Shown here in pieces: positions 9,460-17,455 of a stretch of DNA of 35,366 bases (the stretch's first letter is position 1; every line of letters starts with the position of its first letter). This DNA is from Phragmitibacter sp. Lineage in GTDB: Bacteria > Verrucomicrobiota > Verrucomicrobiia > Verrucomicrobiales > Verrucomicrobiaceae. Where the stretch lies: assembly GCA_025361865.1 (NCBI GenBank), contig JANYJH010000074.1:1-35366 (forward strand), given 5' to 3'. The translations under genes were made by a program, and so were the position numbers. The notes beneath the pieces were generated by a model. The model was not told where the DNA came from. It ran no database searches and worked only from the letters and a program-made list of their open reading frames with translations.

Positions 9460-9518
9460 ATAATGTTAATTTTTATAACTTAATGTTTTTAGGAGATGTA
9501 GAACAATCAACCTTAACA

Positions 9519-10259
9519 ATGAAATCCATGACCTCAAAACTCAGCCTTCTCCTTACAGGAGTTCTCCTGACGCTCCCTTTTGAAGCGCAAGCGCAGAATT
9601 TGCTGACTAACGGCAGCTTTGAACAATACAGTGGGGGCGCGACGGATGCCCGTTTCCCAGACACTCTTCAGGGCATTACCAGTCAGAACGGCTGGACTCT
9701 GAATGATTCCAACCACGCCCTCTTCCAGAGCGCGAGTTCCTTTGCAGATGCTGCCCAGCATTACTACCAAGGCACAAACGGAAGCTACTTCACCGAATTC
9801 GCCGGTGCAGGCGCCGACGGACGGGAGTGGGCGGAGCAGACGGTCTCAATCATCGGCGGGCAGACCTATCGGCTCTCCTTTGACCATGCCTCTGGCGGCA
9901 TCTGGTGGCAGTCTGCCGGAATCTGGGTCTCCACGGGCGGCACCGCCTTTGATGTGGATCTGAGTGGAGCCTTTTCCTACTCACACACCTACACGCACCC
10001 GACTTCCGCCTTTGACGGCACCACGCCACCTGCTGGGCTGAATCCGACATCATGGGTCAGCGATAGCTATGACTTCACTCCCGGCAGCAGTGGGAATCTC
10101 ACGGTGCGCTTTACTGCCCTGAACGGTGGGACGAACTGGATTGATAATACCAGTCTGACCACTGTGACTGCTGCCCCAGAGCCGACCGGAGCTGTCCTCC
10201 TCGGCGCTGCCGGATTGCTGGCCATCGTGCGTCGCCGTCGCCTTCGTTGCGCCAGTTAG
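9519..10259 (+). CDS. PEP-CTERM-anchored secreted protein, carbohydrate-binding-like
   Basis: This 246-residue protein has a signal peptide (MKSMTSKLSLLLTGVLLTLP, cleavage near AQA-Q). A jelly-roll-like region begins NLLTNGSFEQYSGG and includes TQ-free Trp/Gly-rich strands such as SGGIWWQSAGIWVS. It ends with APEPTGAVLLGAAGLLAIVRRRR, a textbook PEP-CTERM signal of PEP motif, hydrophobic helix and basic tail. Exosortase-type enzymes process such proteins at the cell surface. The NLLTNGSFE opening is shared by many secreted DUF642 or galactose-binding-like proteins, so glycan binding is a guess. In-frame codons continue upstream to 9387, but only the ATG at 9519 (or 9528) places a signal peptide at the N terminus. 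An AGGAG at 9491 is too far upstream to serve this start. It is divergent from the ThuA gene. Confidence 0.85.
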   Translation: MKSMTSKLSLLLTGVLLTLPFEAQAQNLLTNGSFEQYSGGATDARFPDTLQGITSQNGWTLNDSNHALFQSASSFADAAQHYYQGTNGSYFTEFAGAGADGREWAEQTVSIIGGQTYRLSFDHASGGIWWQSAGIWVSTGGTAFDVDLSGAFSYSHTYTHPTSAFDGTTPPAGLNPTSWVSDSYDFTPGSSGNLTVRFTALNGGTNWIDNTSLTTVTAAPEPTGAVLLGAAGLLAIVRRRRLRCAS

Positions 10260-10415
10260 ATCGTCTTGATCTGATGGGCTTGCCTTTCATAATAGACATT
10301 TAGAGGGGATTACGACCTTCGGAGTGGCTTCTTATGGGTCGTTCAGGGTGGCAATCGCATCAAAATGCTTGTGAAAGGCGAGCGTGCTGCTTTGTGATGG
10401 GGACGCATCGCAAGC

Positions 10416-11165
10416 ATGACAGTCGCCACTTCAAAGCCCCCCAAGACTCGGAGGTCCAGAGTTTTCCGCTGGATTAAGATATTGCTGTCCGCAGCATTGA
10501 TGCTGGCCTTGCTCCTAGTCGTTTTCCATCGCCCTCTGCTGCGATGGGCGCTGGATGATGGCGCTCGTTATTTCGCGAAAAAGGCCGGCTACCAGCTCGA
10601 TTGGACGGTGGCGGGCAGTATTCTGGATGAGCTTTCGCTAAACAACATTCAAGTCAGCGGTCCTGAGAAGAGTCCGGTTCAAAAGATTAGCTGGAAGAAG
10701 TTCGAGGCAGATTACAGCCTGTGGGAGCTTCTCCGAAAAGGCCCCGGCGAGTTCTTGCACAGTCTGACGTTGGCGGATGCGGACATTGTCATAGATGGCC
10801 GAACCCCACCGGATCAAAAGCCTGCTGAAGCCAGCAAAGGAGGTGCGCCACCGGCGTTCTGGATTGGGCACCTCGATCTGCGCAACATCAATGCCCGCAT
10901 TATCACCGATCAAGGCGACATCATTCTGCGCGGCTTCACGCTGATCCTTGATGAGCAAAAGCCCGGTGAGCTGGCCATTGAAGAACTCATCGTTCCCTCT
11001 GCTAATCTCCATCTCACTCAGGTTCACGGGAAGACCGAGGTGAGGGATCGCCGGATCACGATCACAGATTTGAACGTCATGGAAGGCGTTACATTGAGCA
11101 GTCTGATGGTGGGGCTGAAAGACCTGCATAGCGGCTTTGTTCCTTTCGGCACCGAGCTGCGTTAG
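10416..11165 (+). CDS. TamB-like protein, N-terminal fragment ended by an in-frame TAG
   Basis: This 249-residue product has a short basic N terminus, one membrane anchor (about residues 19-37, IKILLSAALMLALLLVVFH) and the start of a beta-rich AsmA/TamB-type repeat (SILDELSLNNIQVSG, LDLRNINARIITDQGD). It stops at TAG (11163-11165), yet the same frame continues open from 11166 to 14201 with the same repeat style, giving 1261 codons overall, very close to the usual TamB size of about 1260. TamB spans the periplasm from inner-membrane anchor to TamA-type Omp85 partner and is linked to envelope lipid or protein transport. Either the gene carries a nonsense mutation or sequencing error, or it is now split in two. 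I see no sign of a designed domain boundary at the stop. Confidence 0.7.
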   Translation: MTVATSKPPKTRRSRVFRWIKILLSAALMLALLLVVFHRPLLRWALDDGARYFAKKAGYQLDWTVAGSILDELSLNNIQVSGPEKSPVQKISWKKFEADYSLWELLRKGPGEFLHSLTLADADIVIDGRTPPDQKPAEASKGGAPPAFWIGHLDLRNINARIITDQGDIILRGFTLILDEQKPGELAIEELIVPSANLHLTQVHGKTEVRDRRITITDLNVMEGVTLSSLMVGLKDLHSGFVPFGTELR

Positions 11166-11177
11166 GGCAAAGCAACG

Positions 11178-14100
11178 GTGGAGTCATCCGGCAGTGTCAG
11201 TGAACTGTGGACTGCGCCGTCGCTGGATGCCGCGTTGAAATTGACCGCGCTGACGCCTGCTGCAATCGCCCAATGGGTAAAACTTCCTGAAGGCTTCTCA
11301 TGGCGTGTGGATGAACTGAAGCTGCAACTTAAAGGGCCTCCGACGCAGCCGCAAAAGCTGAACGCTGATGTCACACTCGTTGCTTCAAACATTCAGGTTT
11401 CAGGCGTGCAAGCAGACAGCGTGAACGCTCATGCCATCATTGAACAAGGAGCGCTGCGTCTGGAAGCGCTGACGCTTCACTCAGGCCCGAACAGCGTCGA
11501 AACCTCAGCATCAGCCGCGTTGCCCGCGACCTGGGATCAAATGGCCGCGCTCACCGCGGAGGCGCAGTGGAAGATCACAGCGCCGAGCATCGAAAGCCTC
11601 TTCATCAAACCCGCTGACTTCGCAGGAAACCTGCAAGGGCAGGGGACCGTGGCAATCAAAGCGGGCCGACTCAACGGCGCAGAAGGCAAGCTAAATGGCA
11701 CGAATCTTACGGTGGTGAAAAAGACGATCAAGTCACTGGATGTCGAGGTCACTACGGATGCGCAGATCGTGCGACTGAAGAGCGCCGTGGCTCATCTGGA
11801 CGAGCATAACAGCGCGAATGTTTCCGGTGAGATGAACCTCACGGGACGCCAATCCGTCCGCCTTTCCTGGCAGGGGGACATCACGGATCTGGCTACGTTT
11901 GCGCAGTGGGCCGGAGTGAAGGAAGAACCCTTGCCGGAGGCTGGAAAGTTTACCACCACAGGGATGGCCGCCTTCGATCTTCTGGATGTGCAGGCTCAGG
12001 ATTACATGAAGGTTTCCGCAAAGGGCAGCGCTCGCTTGAATGGCGTGATCTGGCAGAAGGCTGAGATGGAATCCGTCGCGCTGGACTTCGATTGTCGTGA
12101 TGGCCGTGCTGAGGTGAAGCCGTTGGAGGTTCGGCTCAACGAGCAAAACAAGCTCATCATCAAAGGTCACGCCATGCTCGATAAGACGGGTGATTTCGCC
12201 GGGAGCATTGAAGGCACCTTCCCGCAGCTTACGGACTTTTCCGGTTGGCTGGAACTGGCCAAAGCACCACGACTCACCAGCGGAAGCGCCGCATTGTCAT
12301 GGAGTGGCCAAGGGAAAATCTCCACACGCGAGGTCACCGGCGCAGGTTCTGTGAAAGTATCCGATGTCAAGCTGGAGGGCAACGCGGATGCCTTGTCACT
12401 GGCTCTGGAAACGCAGCATGAAGGTCACAAAGCAGAGATCAAAAAGCTCGAAGCCAGTGTTGGAAAATTCCACGCGAACGCCACGCTGGCCATCTCTGAT
12501 ACGGACTTGAGCATCCCGCGCGTCTCCATGTTCTCAGATGAACTGCTTCTCTTCGATGGGGCTGTGCAAGTGCCGCTGGTCCTAGCGCAGGAGCCGCGCC
12601 CAGCGATTCCCATTGATCCGAAACGGCCTCTTCAAGTCAGCCTGCACATGGTGGATATGGACATCACGAAGCTGGCCGCGGCGTTGGGTCAAAAGCCCGC
12701 TGCGAGTGGCATCGCGAGTTTAGAACTGGACCTTCATGGTCTGCTGTCAGACCTTGATGGAAAGCTCTCGTTGGCGCTCACAGGCGTGCGTGCGGGAGTG
12801 ATGGAGAACAAGCTGGAGCCCGCATCCTTGAAGCTGGAAGCCGTTCTTGATCAGCATCAGCTCAAGGTAGAGGCCACCGCGCATCAGGCCCCGTTGCAGC
12901 CTTTGAATGCGAAGGCGGAACTGCCCCTCGATTTGGAGAAGCTCATCGCGGAGCCTCATTCCGTCATGGATGCGCCGATCACGGCCAGCGTGGTGCTCCC
13001 TGATTCGGACCTTTCCACGGTTCCTCAATTCGTCCCGGTGCTCGCATCGGTAAAGGGCATGATCGGGCTTAATGTAACGCTGGGCGGTTCAATACGAGTC
13101 CCGAAGATGGAAGGGCTGATCCACGTTGATGTGCCCAGCGCTGATTTGAACAAAGGCCAAATGACGATCCGCGATATGAAAGCCCGCGTGGCCTTCGCTG
13201 ATCAGCGCATCACCCTGCAAGACATCTCTGCCACGCTGGCCGGCGGCAAGGTGAGCGCGGGAGGAACCGTGAATCTGGCTCCGCTGAACAACCCCGCTTT
13301 AGATGTTCACCTGGTGGCGAAGGAAGCACTCGTGATGCGCGATGAAACGATGAGTCTGCGCGCCGATGCCGATGTTTCCTGCAAAGGCACACTGAGCAAA
13401 GCAGATGTCTCTGGGCGCATTGATCTGGTGCGTGGTCGGGTCTTTAAGGAGATTGAGTTCCTGCCCTTATCGCTGCCGAATCAACTGCCGCCCGCACCAC
13501 CAGTCATCCGTCGGGGCAGCGCTTCGGCGGGACTGCCAGCGCCCTTTGATCAATGGAATTATAATCTCGACATCACCAGCCGTGATCCCATTCGCTTACT
13601 GGGCAATATCCTGAATGGGGGCGTGGCGGTTGATTTGCATCTTCGCGGCACAGGGCCGGGTATCCCCTTGGAAGGCAAGGTTTCGTTGGCGGGTGCGAAG
13701 CTGCGGATGCCCTTCACCACCATGAAGATCATCAAGGGAGACATCCTCTTCACGAAGGACAAGCCGCTCGATCCCGAGATAGATTTGCAAGGGGATTCAC
13801 TTATCAATAATTACCAAGTCAGTGTTTACGCTTATGGATCAGCCTTGGCACCGAAGACCCGCTTCACCTCCAGTCCGCCCATGTCAGAGCAGGAAATAGC
13901 CACCCTCTTGGCGACAGGAACCACGAAGGGGGACAAGGATAGCGCGTTGGGCGTGGCCGCCAACCGGGCTGCGTTCCTGCTCATCAGCAGGCTCTATCGC
14001 GAACTCTTCAACAAAGGCGCGCCGAAGCGATTCGATGAGGAGCCGCCGAAGTTGACCTTCAGCTTTTCACCGCTCTCCACAGGCTCATCTCAGCGCGGAG

Positions 14101-14201
14101 TCACCGCCACTTATGAGCTTTCGCCCAAACTACAAGCCATCGGCTCAGTCACGGATCGGGGCTTCCGAGGCTTGTTCTACTACATCGTTCGATTCCGATG
14201 A
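11178..14201 (+). CDS. TamB-like translocation/assembly protein, C-terminal part (DUF490)
   Basis: This 1007-codon stretch is in the same frame as the upstream fragment (11178 minus 10416 is 762, divisible by three). It is a long array of amphipathic beta-strand repeats typical of TamB/AsmA-like bridges, and its last 300 residues match the TamB (DUF490) domain: GRVFKEIEF, a LDITSRDPIRLLGNILNGGVAVDL segment, GTGPGIPLEGKVSL, RMPFTTMKIIKGDILF, PMSEQEIATLLATGT and the C-terminal YELSPKLQAIGSV followed by RGFRGLFYYIVRFR. Alone it lacks a signal or anchor. A GTG at 11178 with AGGG at 11164-11167 could allow reinitiation 12 bases after the TAG. Its TGA overlaps the TamA-like ATG by four bases (14198-14201), the usual tamA-tamB partnership in reversed gene order. 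Confidence 0.82.
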   Translation: MESSGSVSELWTAPSLDAALKLTALTPAAIAQWVKLPEGFSWRVDELKLQLKGPPTQPQKLNADVTLVASNIQVSGVQADSVNAHAIIEQGALRLEALTLHSGPNSVETSASAALPATWDQMAALTAEAQWKITAPSIESLFIKPADFAGNLQGQGTVAIKAGRLNGAEGKLNGTNLTVVKKTIKSLDVEVTTDAQIVRLKSAVAHLDEHNSANVSGEMNLTGRQSVRLSWQGDITDLATFAQWAGVKEEPLPEAGKFTTTGMAAFDLLDVQAQDYMKVSAKGSARLNGVIWQKAEMESVALDFDCRDGRAEVKPLEVRLNEQNKLIIKGHAMLDKTGDFAGSIEGTFPQLTDFSGWLELAKAPRLTSGSAALSWSGQGKISTREVTGAGSVKVSDVKLEGNADALSLALETQHEGHKAEIKKLEASVGKFHANATLAISDTDLSIPRVSMFSDELLLFDGAVQVPLVLAQEPRPAIPIDPKRPLQVSLHMVDMDITKLAAALGQKPAASGIASLELDLHGLLSDLDGKLSLALTGVRAGVMENKLEPASLKLEAVLDQHQLKVEATAHQAPLQPLNAKAELPLDLEKLIAEPHSVMDAPITASVVLPDSDLSTVPQFVPVLASVKGMIGLNVTLGGSIRVPKMEGLIHVDVPSADLNKGQMTIRDMKARVAFADQRITLQDISATLAGGKVSAGGTVNLAPLNNPALDVHLVAKEALVMRDETMSLRADADVSCKGTLSKADVSGRIDLVRGRVFKEIEFLPLSLPNQLPPAPPVIRRGSASAGLPAPFDQWNYNLDITSRDPIRLLGNILNGGVAVDLHLRGTGPGIPLEGKVSLAGAKLRMPFTTMKIIKGDILFTKDKPLDPEIDLQGDSLINNYQVSVYAYGSALAPKTRFTSSPPMSEQEIATLLATGTTKGDKDSALGVAANRAAFLLISRLYRELFNKGAPKRFDEEPPKLTFSFSPLSTGSSQRGVTATYELSPKLQAIGSVTDRGFRGLFYYIVRFR

Positions 14202-16252
14202 AGCCGCTCACACTCTTGATCATAGCCTTGTTGGGCATTGGCTTGTGCGCGGCTTCGGACGTGCCCGATTCCGATGAAATGACCGTGAGCGCTAACGGAT
14301 TGGACGTATCGGTTAAAGGAGTGGGTAAGACCTCGCGTGATGACGTGAAGAATGTCATCGAGTTGCAGGTAGCCTTGAGTCAAGACGCCGCGGCGACCGC
14401 GCCCCTGGCTGATGATTTGGCCTTCTTTCTCCGTCAGCGCTATCAGGAACTCGGCTATCCACAGGCCGTAGTCACTTGGGAACTGATCAATGGGCAAGTC
14501 TCCCTGAGTGTGGAGGAGGGGATTCATTACCTTGTGGGGGCCATCCGCTTTGCAGGAAACAGCGTCGCGAAGGATGAAGACCTCAAGCAGCTACTCCTGC
14601 GGCCAACCCATGAGAAGCTGGGAACGAAGGGCGATAAGGTGGCCTTCGTGGAGACGGACATCAAGAAGGGCGCGGAGTTGGTGCAACGCTACTTTCAGGC
14701 GCAAGGCTATTTGGAAGCCGTCGTCGCTGAACCGCAGTTCACGCAGCATCCAGAAAGCGAAACGGTCGATCTTTTGCTCAAGATCAAGCAGGGACAAAGC
14801 TATCTCTTCGGCGAGGTGAATGTCACGGGCGATCTCCAAGACCAGACGCGGACAGTGAATGAGCAGATCAGCGAACTGGGAGGTCAGCCGTTCAATGAAG
14901 TCAAACTTGAGAGCGTTCGCGGGGCCATCGAAAGCATCTATCAAAGGAGCGGACACTTCCACGCGGCGGTGACGCTTAATGCCAATCCTACGGCCAATGG
15001 CAGTGGAGAAGTGCCTGTGGAATTCCATGTCACACCCGGGCCGAAATTCCGCATCAGCGAAGTGAAGATCGCTCCGAATTTATCCAAAGGCGCTCAACGG
15101 GTAGCGCGCTCTAGTTTCAAGCGCGCTAAAGGTCGGTATTACTCGCCCGAAGAACTGGACATCATGCATCGTCGCGTCTTGGACACGGACATATTCTCGC
15201 GCCTTGACCTCAAGCCGATGGCGGATAGTGAAGACACGTTGTCGCTTGAATTGTCAGGCGAAGAAGGTCCTACGCGGCGTCTCTCGGTCTTCGCCGGATA
15301 TGAGACTTTCCAAGGCCCCATCTTGGGTGTGGAAGCACGTAAAATGAACTTGTGGAATACAGGCGATGCCTTGCTCGCCAAAGCTGAAGTCAGCGGCACT
15401 GGCTTCAATGGAGCGATCAGGATGGTTGATCCCGCGTTTCTGAACAGCCCCTTCAATGCGGATATTGAGCTGGCCGCGCAATCGCTCTCCGTCTTTGATT
15501 ACACAAGGCACACGATCAATCTGCGAGCTTCGGTGAATCGGCATTGGGACACGCATATCACGACGGGCATCTTCGCAGAGATCTCTGAGAACACGCTGAC
15601 TTCCCCCACGCTCACGCCGCTTGAATTAGGGCCAGCGACTTATGGATTGGCCACGGTGGGTGCGGCGTTGACCTTCGACTATCGGGACAGTTCCGTGCTC
15701 CCCACGAAGGGCTACTATGCGGGCCTCACGGTCACAGACGCCACGGACATCAATGGAGATGGTCAGGTGAATTACCTCCGAACGGACTTAGCCTTCTCGT
15801 TTTACCAACCGATCACGAAGAAGCTGCGTGCCGCTTTCAATGCCCGCGCCAGCGCGATCAACAGCAAAGGCGGCGTGGACGCACTGCCCATAGACCTCCG
15901 TCTCTTCAATGGCGGGGCCACCAGCGTGCGGAGTTTCCCCGAACGTGAAATGGGAACGAAATCCAAATCGGGAACACCCCTCGGCGGCACCCTGAGCCAA
16001 GTCTTCACGATGGAGCTTTCCTACGAGATCATCTCGAACTTGGAACTCGCCGCCTTCGTGGATGCCGGAAGCGTCAGTCCCACACGAAGCAACGTCCTCA
16101 GCTCACCGAATGGCCTGCGTTATGCCGTCGGTGCCGGCATTCGCTATAAGCTGCCGATTGGTCCGCTACGGATTGACTACGGCTACAATCCCAGCCGACG
16201 CGGGAATGAGCCGATAGGAGCGCTGCACATCGCGCTGGGCTTTGCGTTTTAG
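14198..16252 (+). CDS. Omp85-family outer-membrane protein (TamA/BamA-like)
   Basis: This 684-residue protein starts with a signal peptide (MKPLTLLIIALLGIGLCAAS). Several POTRA modules follow, visible as repeated beta-alpha-alpha-beta units such as YLVGAIRFAGNSV (about 110-123), SYLFGEVNVTGD (about 205-216) and FRISEVKIAPNLSKG (about 283). From residue 365 a beta-barrel domain begins (RRLSVFAGYETFQGP), with FDYRDSSVLPTKGYYAGL, SVRSFPEREMG, which corresponds to the conserved Omp85 RG-F region, and PIGPLRIDYGYNP. It ends in phenylalanine (LGFAF), the outer-membrane barrel signature. Translational overlap with the TamB-like gene argues for a TamA role rather than general BamA. The pair would sit across the envelope and help insert or export outer-membrane components. 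Confidence 0.9.
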   Translation: MKPLTLLIIALLGIGLCAASDVPDSDEMTVSANGLDVSVKGVGKTSRDDVKNVIELQVALSQDAAATAPLADDLAFFLRQRYQELGYPQAVVTWELINGQVSLSVEEGIHYLVGAIRFAGNSVAKDEDLKQLLLRPTHEKLGTKGDKVAFVETDIKKGAELVQRYFQAQGYLEAVVAEPQFTQHPESETVDLLLKIKQGQSYLFGEVNVTGDLQDQTRTVNEQISELGGQPFNEVKLESVRGAIESIYQRSGHFHAAVTLNANPTANGSGEVPVEFHVTPGPKFRISEVKIAPNLSKGAQRVARSSFKRAKGRYYSPEELDIMHRRVLDTDIFSRLDLKPMADSEDTLSLELSGEEGPTRRLSVFAGYETFQGPILGVEARKMNLWNTGDALLAKAEVSGTGFNGAIRMVDPAFLNSPFNADIELAAQSLSVFDYTRHTINLRASVNRHWDTHITTGIFAEISENTLTSPTLTPLELGPATYGLATVGAALTFDYRDSSVLPTKGYYAGLTVTDATDINGDGQVNYLRTDLAFSFYQPITKKLRAAFNARASAINSKGGVDALPIDLRLFNGGATSVRSFPEREMGTKSKSGTPLGGTLSQVFTMELSYEIISNLELAAFVDAGSVSPTRSNVLSSPNGLRYAVGAGIRYKLPIGPLRIDYGYNPSRRGNEPIGALHIALGFAF

Positions 16253-16318
16253 GGCTAACCAAATCCAAAGGCAAGATTGAGCCTTGCGAGAAAGGCAGCG
16301 AGAGTGCATGATTGAACT

Positions 16319-16498
16319 ATGAAACCAGCCCTTGCTGTAACGCTTTCTACCAAGCCTGCACGCCGTGTCATAACTGGAGATTGGGGACGAGTTGAGAAAT
16401 CCAAAGTGGAAATCTTCGCTCGTGAGTTCACTCGTAAATCTGGTCTGCCAGAGTGCGATGCGGTAGGTGAACTTTTGAAGTTACGAGGCCGTCTGTGA
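16319..16498 (+). CDS. Small putative antitoxin partner of a PIN-domain toxin
   Basis: A 59-codon frame runs from ATG at 16319 to TGA at 16496-16498. The protein begins MKPALAVTLSTKPARRVITG and ends VGELLKLRGRL; it is basic and probably helical in its second half. I do not recognise a named family. The call rests on context: its stop codon overlaps the GTG start of the PIN-domain gene in a GTGA arrangement, and small DNA-binding antitoxins normally precede and overlap VapC-type toxins. In such modules the antitoxin binds its own promoter and masks the toxin active site. It is unrelated by eye to the antitoxin of the second module at 30313-30555. Confidence 0.65.
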   Translation: MKPALAVTLSTKPARRVITGDWGRVEKSKVEIFAREFTRKSGLPECDAVGELLKLRGRL

Positions 16499-16932
16499 AG
16501 CCTTTTGCTGACGCCAGTTTCATGGTGGCGGCTTTTGCTCCTGATGAGCATAGTCGGAGTGCGTGGCGCTGGTGGCGCAAGACAAACGCCGTCGTGATGA
16601 CCACACGCCTTGCCCTCTTTGAAGCAGAGAATGCGATACGCACACTGCCGCTCGGCGGGAAATGCAGTGCCAGAGAATCGAGAGCGGCACTGGAGGGCAT
16701 TAAGCGGGCTTTGTTGGAAGGGCTGCTGATCCGTCGTGAAATCCCTATTCTACGACTCTATCCTGCGGCGCAACGGCTCAGTCAACATCACAGCACAGGT
16801 GCTAGTTATGGAGCGATGGATATTCTCCATGTGGCCAGCGCGCTTACCATCGGAGCAGATACATTGCTGACTTTTGATGAGCGACAAGGTGAACTTGCCA
16901 CAGCGGAAGGCTTGATTGTTCAGCCCGGATAA
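16495..16932 (+). CDS. PIN-domain ribonuclease toxin (VapC-like)
   Basis: The 145-residue length is typical of VapC. The acidic residues of the PIN fold are present: D6 in KPFADASF, E43 in LALFEAEN, an aspartate in GAMDILHVASAL and another in LLTFDERQGELA. PIN toxins cut tRNA or other RNA when freed from their antitoxin. The start is GTG at 16495, sharing bases with the stop codon of the upstream small gene, so the two are translationally coupled. The protein is clearly related to the second PIN toxin here (29885-30319): the D6 and E43 positions and the D-I/L-LHVA and LTFD-RQG-LA blocks are shared. No catalytic residue is visibly lost. Confidence 0.85.
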   Translation: MKPFADASFMVAAFAPDEHSRSAWRWWRKTNAVVMTTRLALFEAENAIRTLPLGGKCSARESRAALEGIKRALLEGLLIRREIPILRLYPAAQRLSQHHSTGASYGAMDILHVASALTIGADTLLTFDERQGELATAEGLIVQPG

Positions 16933-17004
16933 TAGAATCCATTTGAGCATCTAGTCTGGTAACCCAGATGATTCAGGCAAGCACCGGAACCCTGATTCAC
17001 AAAC

Positions 17005-17094
17005 TGGCGGATGGGGAGGGATTCGAACCCTCGGTGCCGTTTAAAGCACACACGCTTTCCAGGCGTGCCCGTTCGACCACTCTGGCACCCATCC
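17005..17094 (-). tRNA. tRNA-Ser (anticodon GGA)
   Basis: On the minus strand a complete cloverleaf is visible. The acceptor arm is GGATGGG paired with CCCATCC, then a discriminator G and an encoded CCA. The anticodon stem is CACGC/GCGTG with loop CTGGAAA, placing anticodon GGA at 17058-17060. A long variable arm follows, as expected for a class II tRNA such as serine, and then a T arm GAGGG-TTCGAAT-CCCTC. It reads UCC and UCU codons. Length is 90 bases including CCA. It lies 70 bases after the FmdB-like gene on the same strand. No integration-site duplication is visible beside it. Confidence 0.95.
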
Positions 17095-17164
17095 TAATCG
17101 TTTGCGGGCCGCTAAGTTGCGTTGATGCAGCCCACTCGCAAGTTTTATCTGCGATTGTTAGCGT

Positions 17165-17392
17165 CTAATGACATCCACATCCAGTGCCACAGCTACCGCC
17201 GGATGATGCCGCGCTGCTGCTAGGGGAGCCGACACCCATGAGGCCAGCGCCGCCGGTGATCACGCGGCGCACGGGCTCGCCCGTGTCAGGGTGATGCGTG
17301 AGCGCGGCGTCTTTCATGCTCTGCTTCACTTCAAAGCGACGCGGCTTCTCCACTTCGTTCTGTGGGACGGTTTCGTAAATGTAGGTGGCCAT
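17165..17392 (-). CDS. FmdB-like small protein with the zinc-ribbon cysteines missing
   Basis: The 75-residue protein follows the FmdB-family plan: an N-terminal ATYIYET strand, RRFEVKQSMKDAALTHHP where FmdB proteins have FEVFQSMSDPPLTxCP, and GEPVRRVITGGAGLMGVG matching the conserved VRRxIxGGAGLxFKG. The two CxxC knuckles that bind zinc in typical members are absent; a histidine pair and VPQNEV occupy those places. The C terminus instead ends SCGTGCGCH, a compact cysteine/histidine cluster that could bind a metal. FmdB proteins are named after a putative regulator of formamidase; their real function is poorly defined. It lies 63 bases after the FabZ-like gene and may be co-transcribed with it. 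Confidence 0.75.
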   Translation of the reverse strand: MATYIYETVPQNEVEKPRRFEVKQSMKDAALTHHPDTGEPVRRVITGGAGLMGVGSPSSSAASSGGSCGTGCGCH

Positions 17393-17455
17393 TGGAGGGA
17401 GTAGTTAGTTTTGAGTTGAGGGTTGATAGCTTGAAAAGGTGCGCGCATCAACTCG

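Noticed and set aside
11163-11165. Programmed recoding (selenocysteine or pyrrolysine) at the TamB TAG
   Set aside because: Selenocysteine uses TGA, and TAG decoding as pyrrolysine is not expected here. A mutation, error or split gene is far simpler.
17005-17094. tRNA-Ser as an integration site for a genomic island
   Set aside because: No integrase gene and no repeated 3' tRNA fragment are visible nearby.
16968-17168. A plus-strand frame of 66 codons across the tRNA gene
   Set aside because: It is the antisense translation of tRNA-Ser. The apparent protein pattern comes from conserved tRNA bases.
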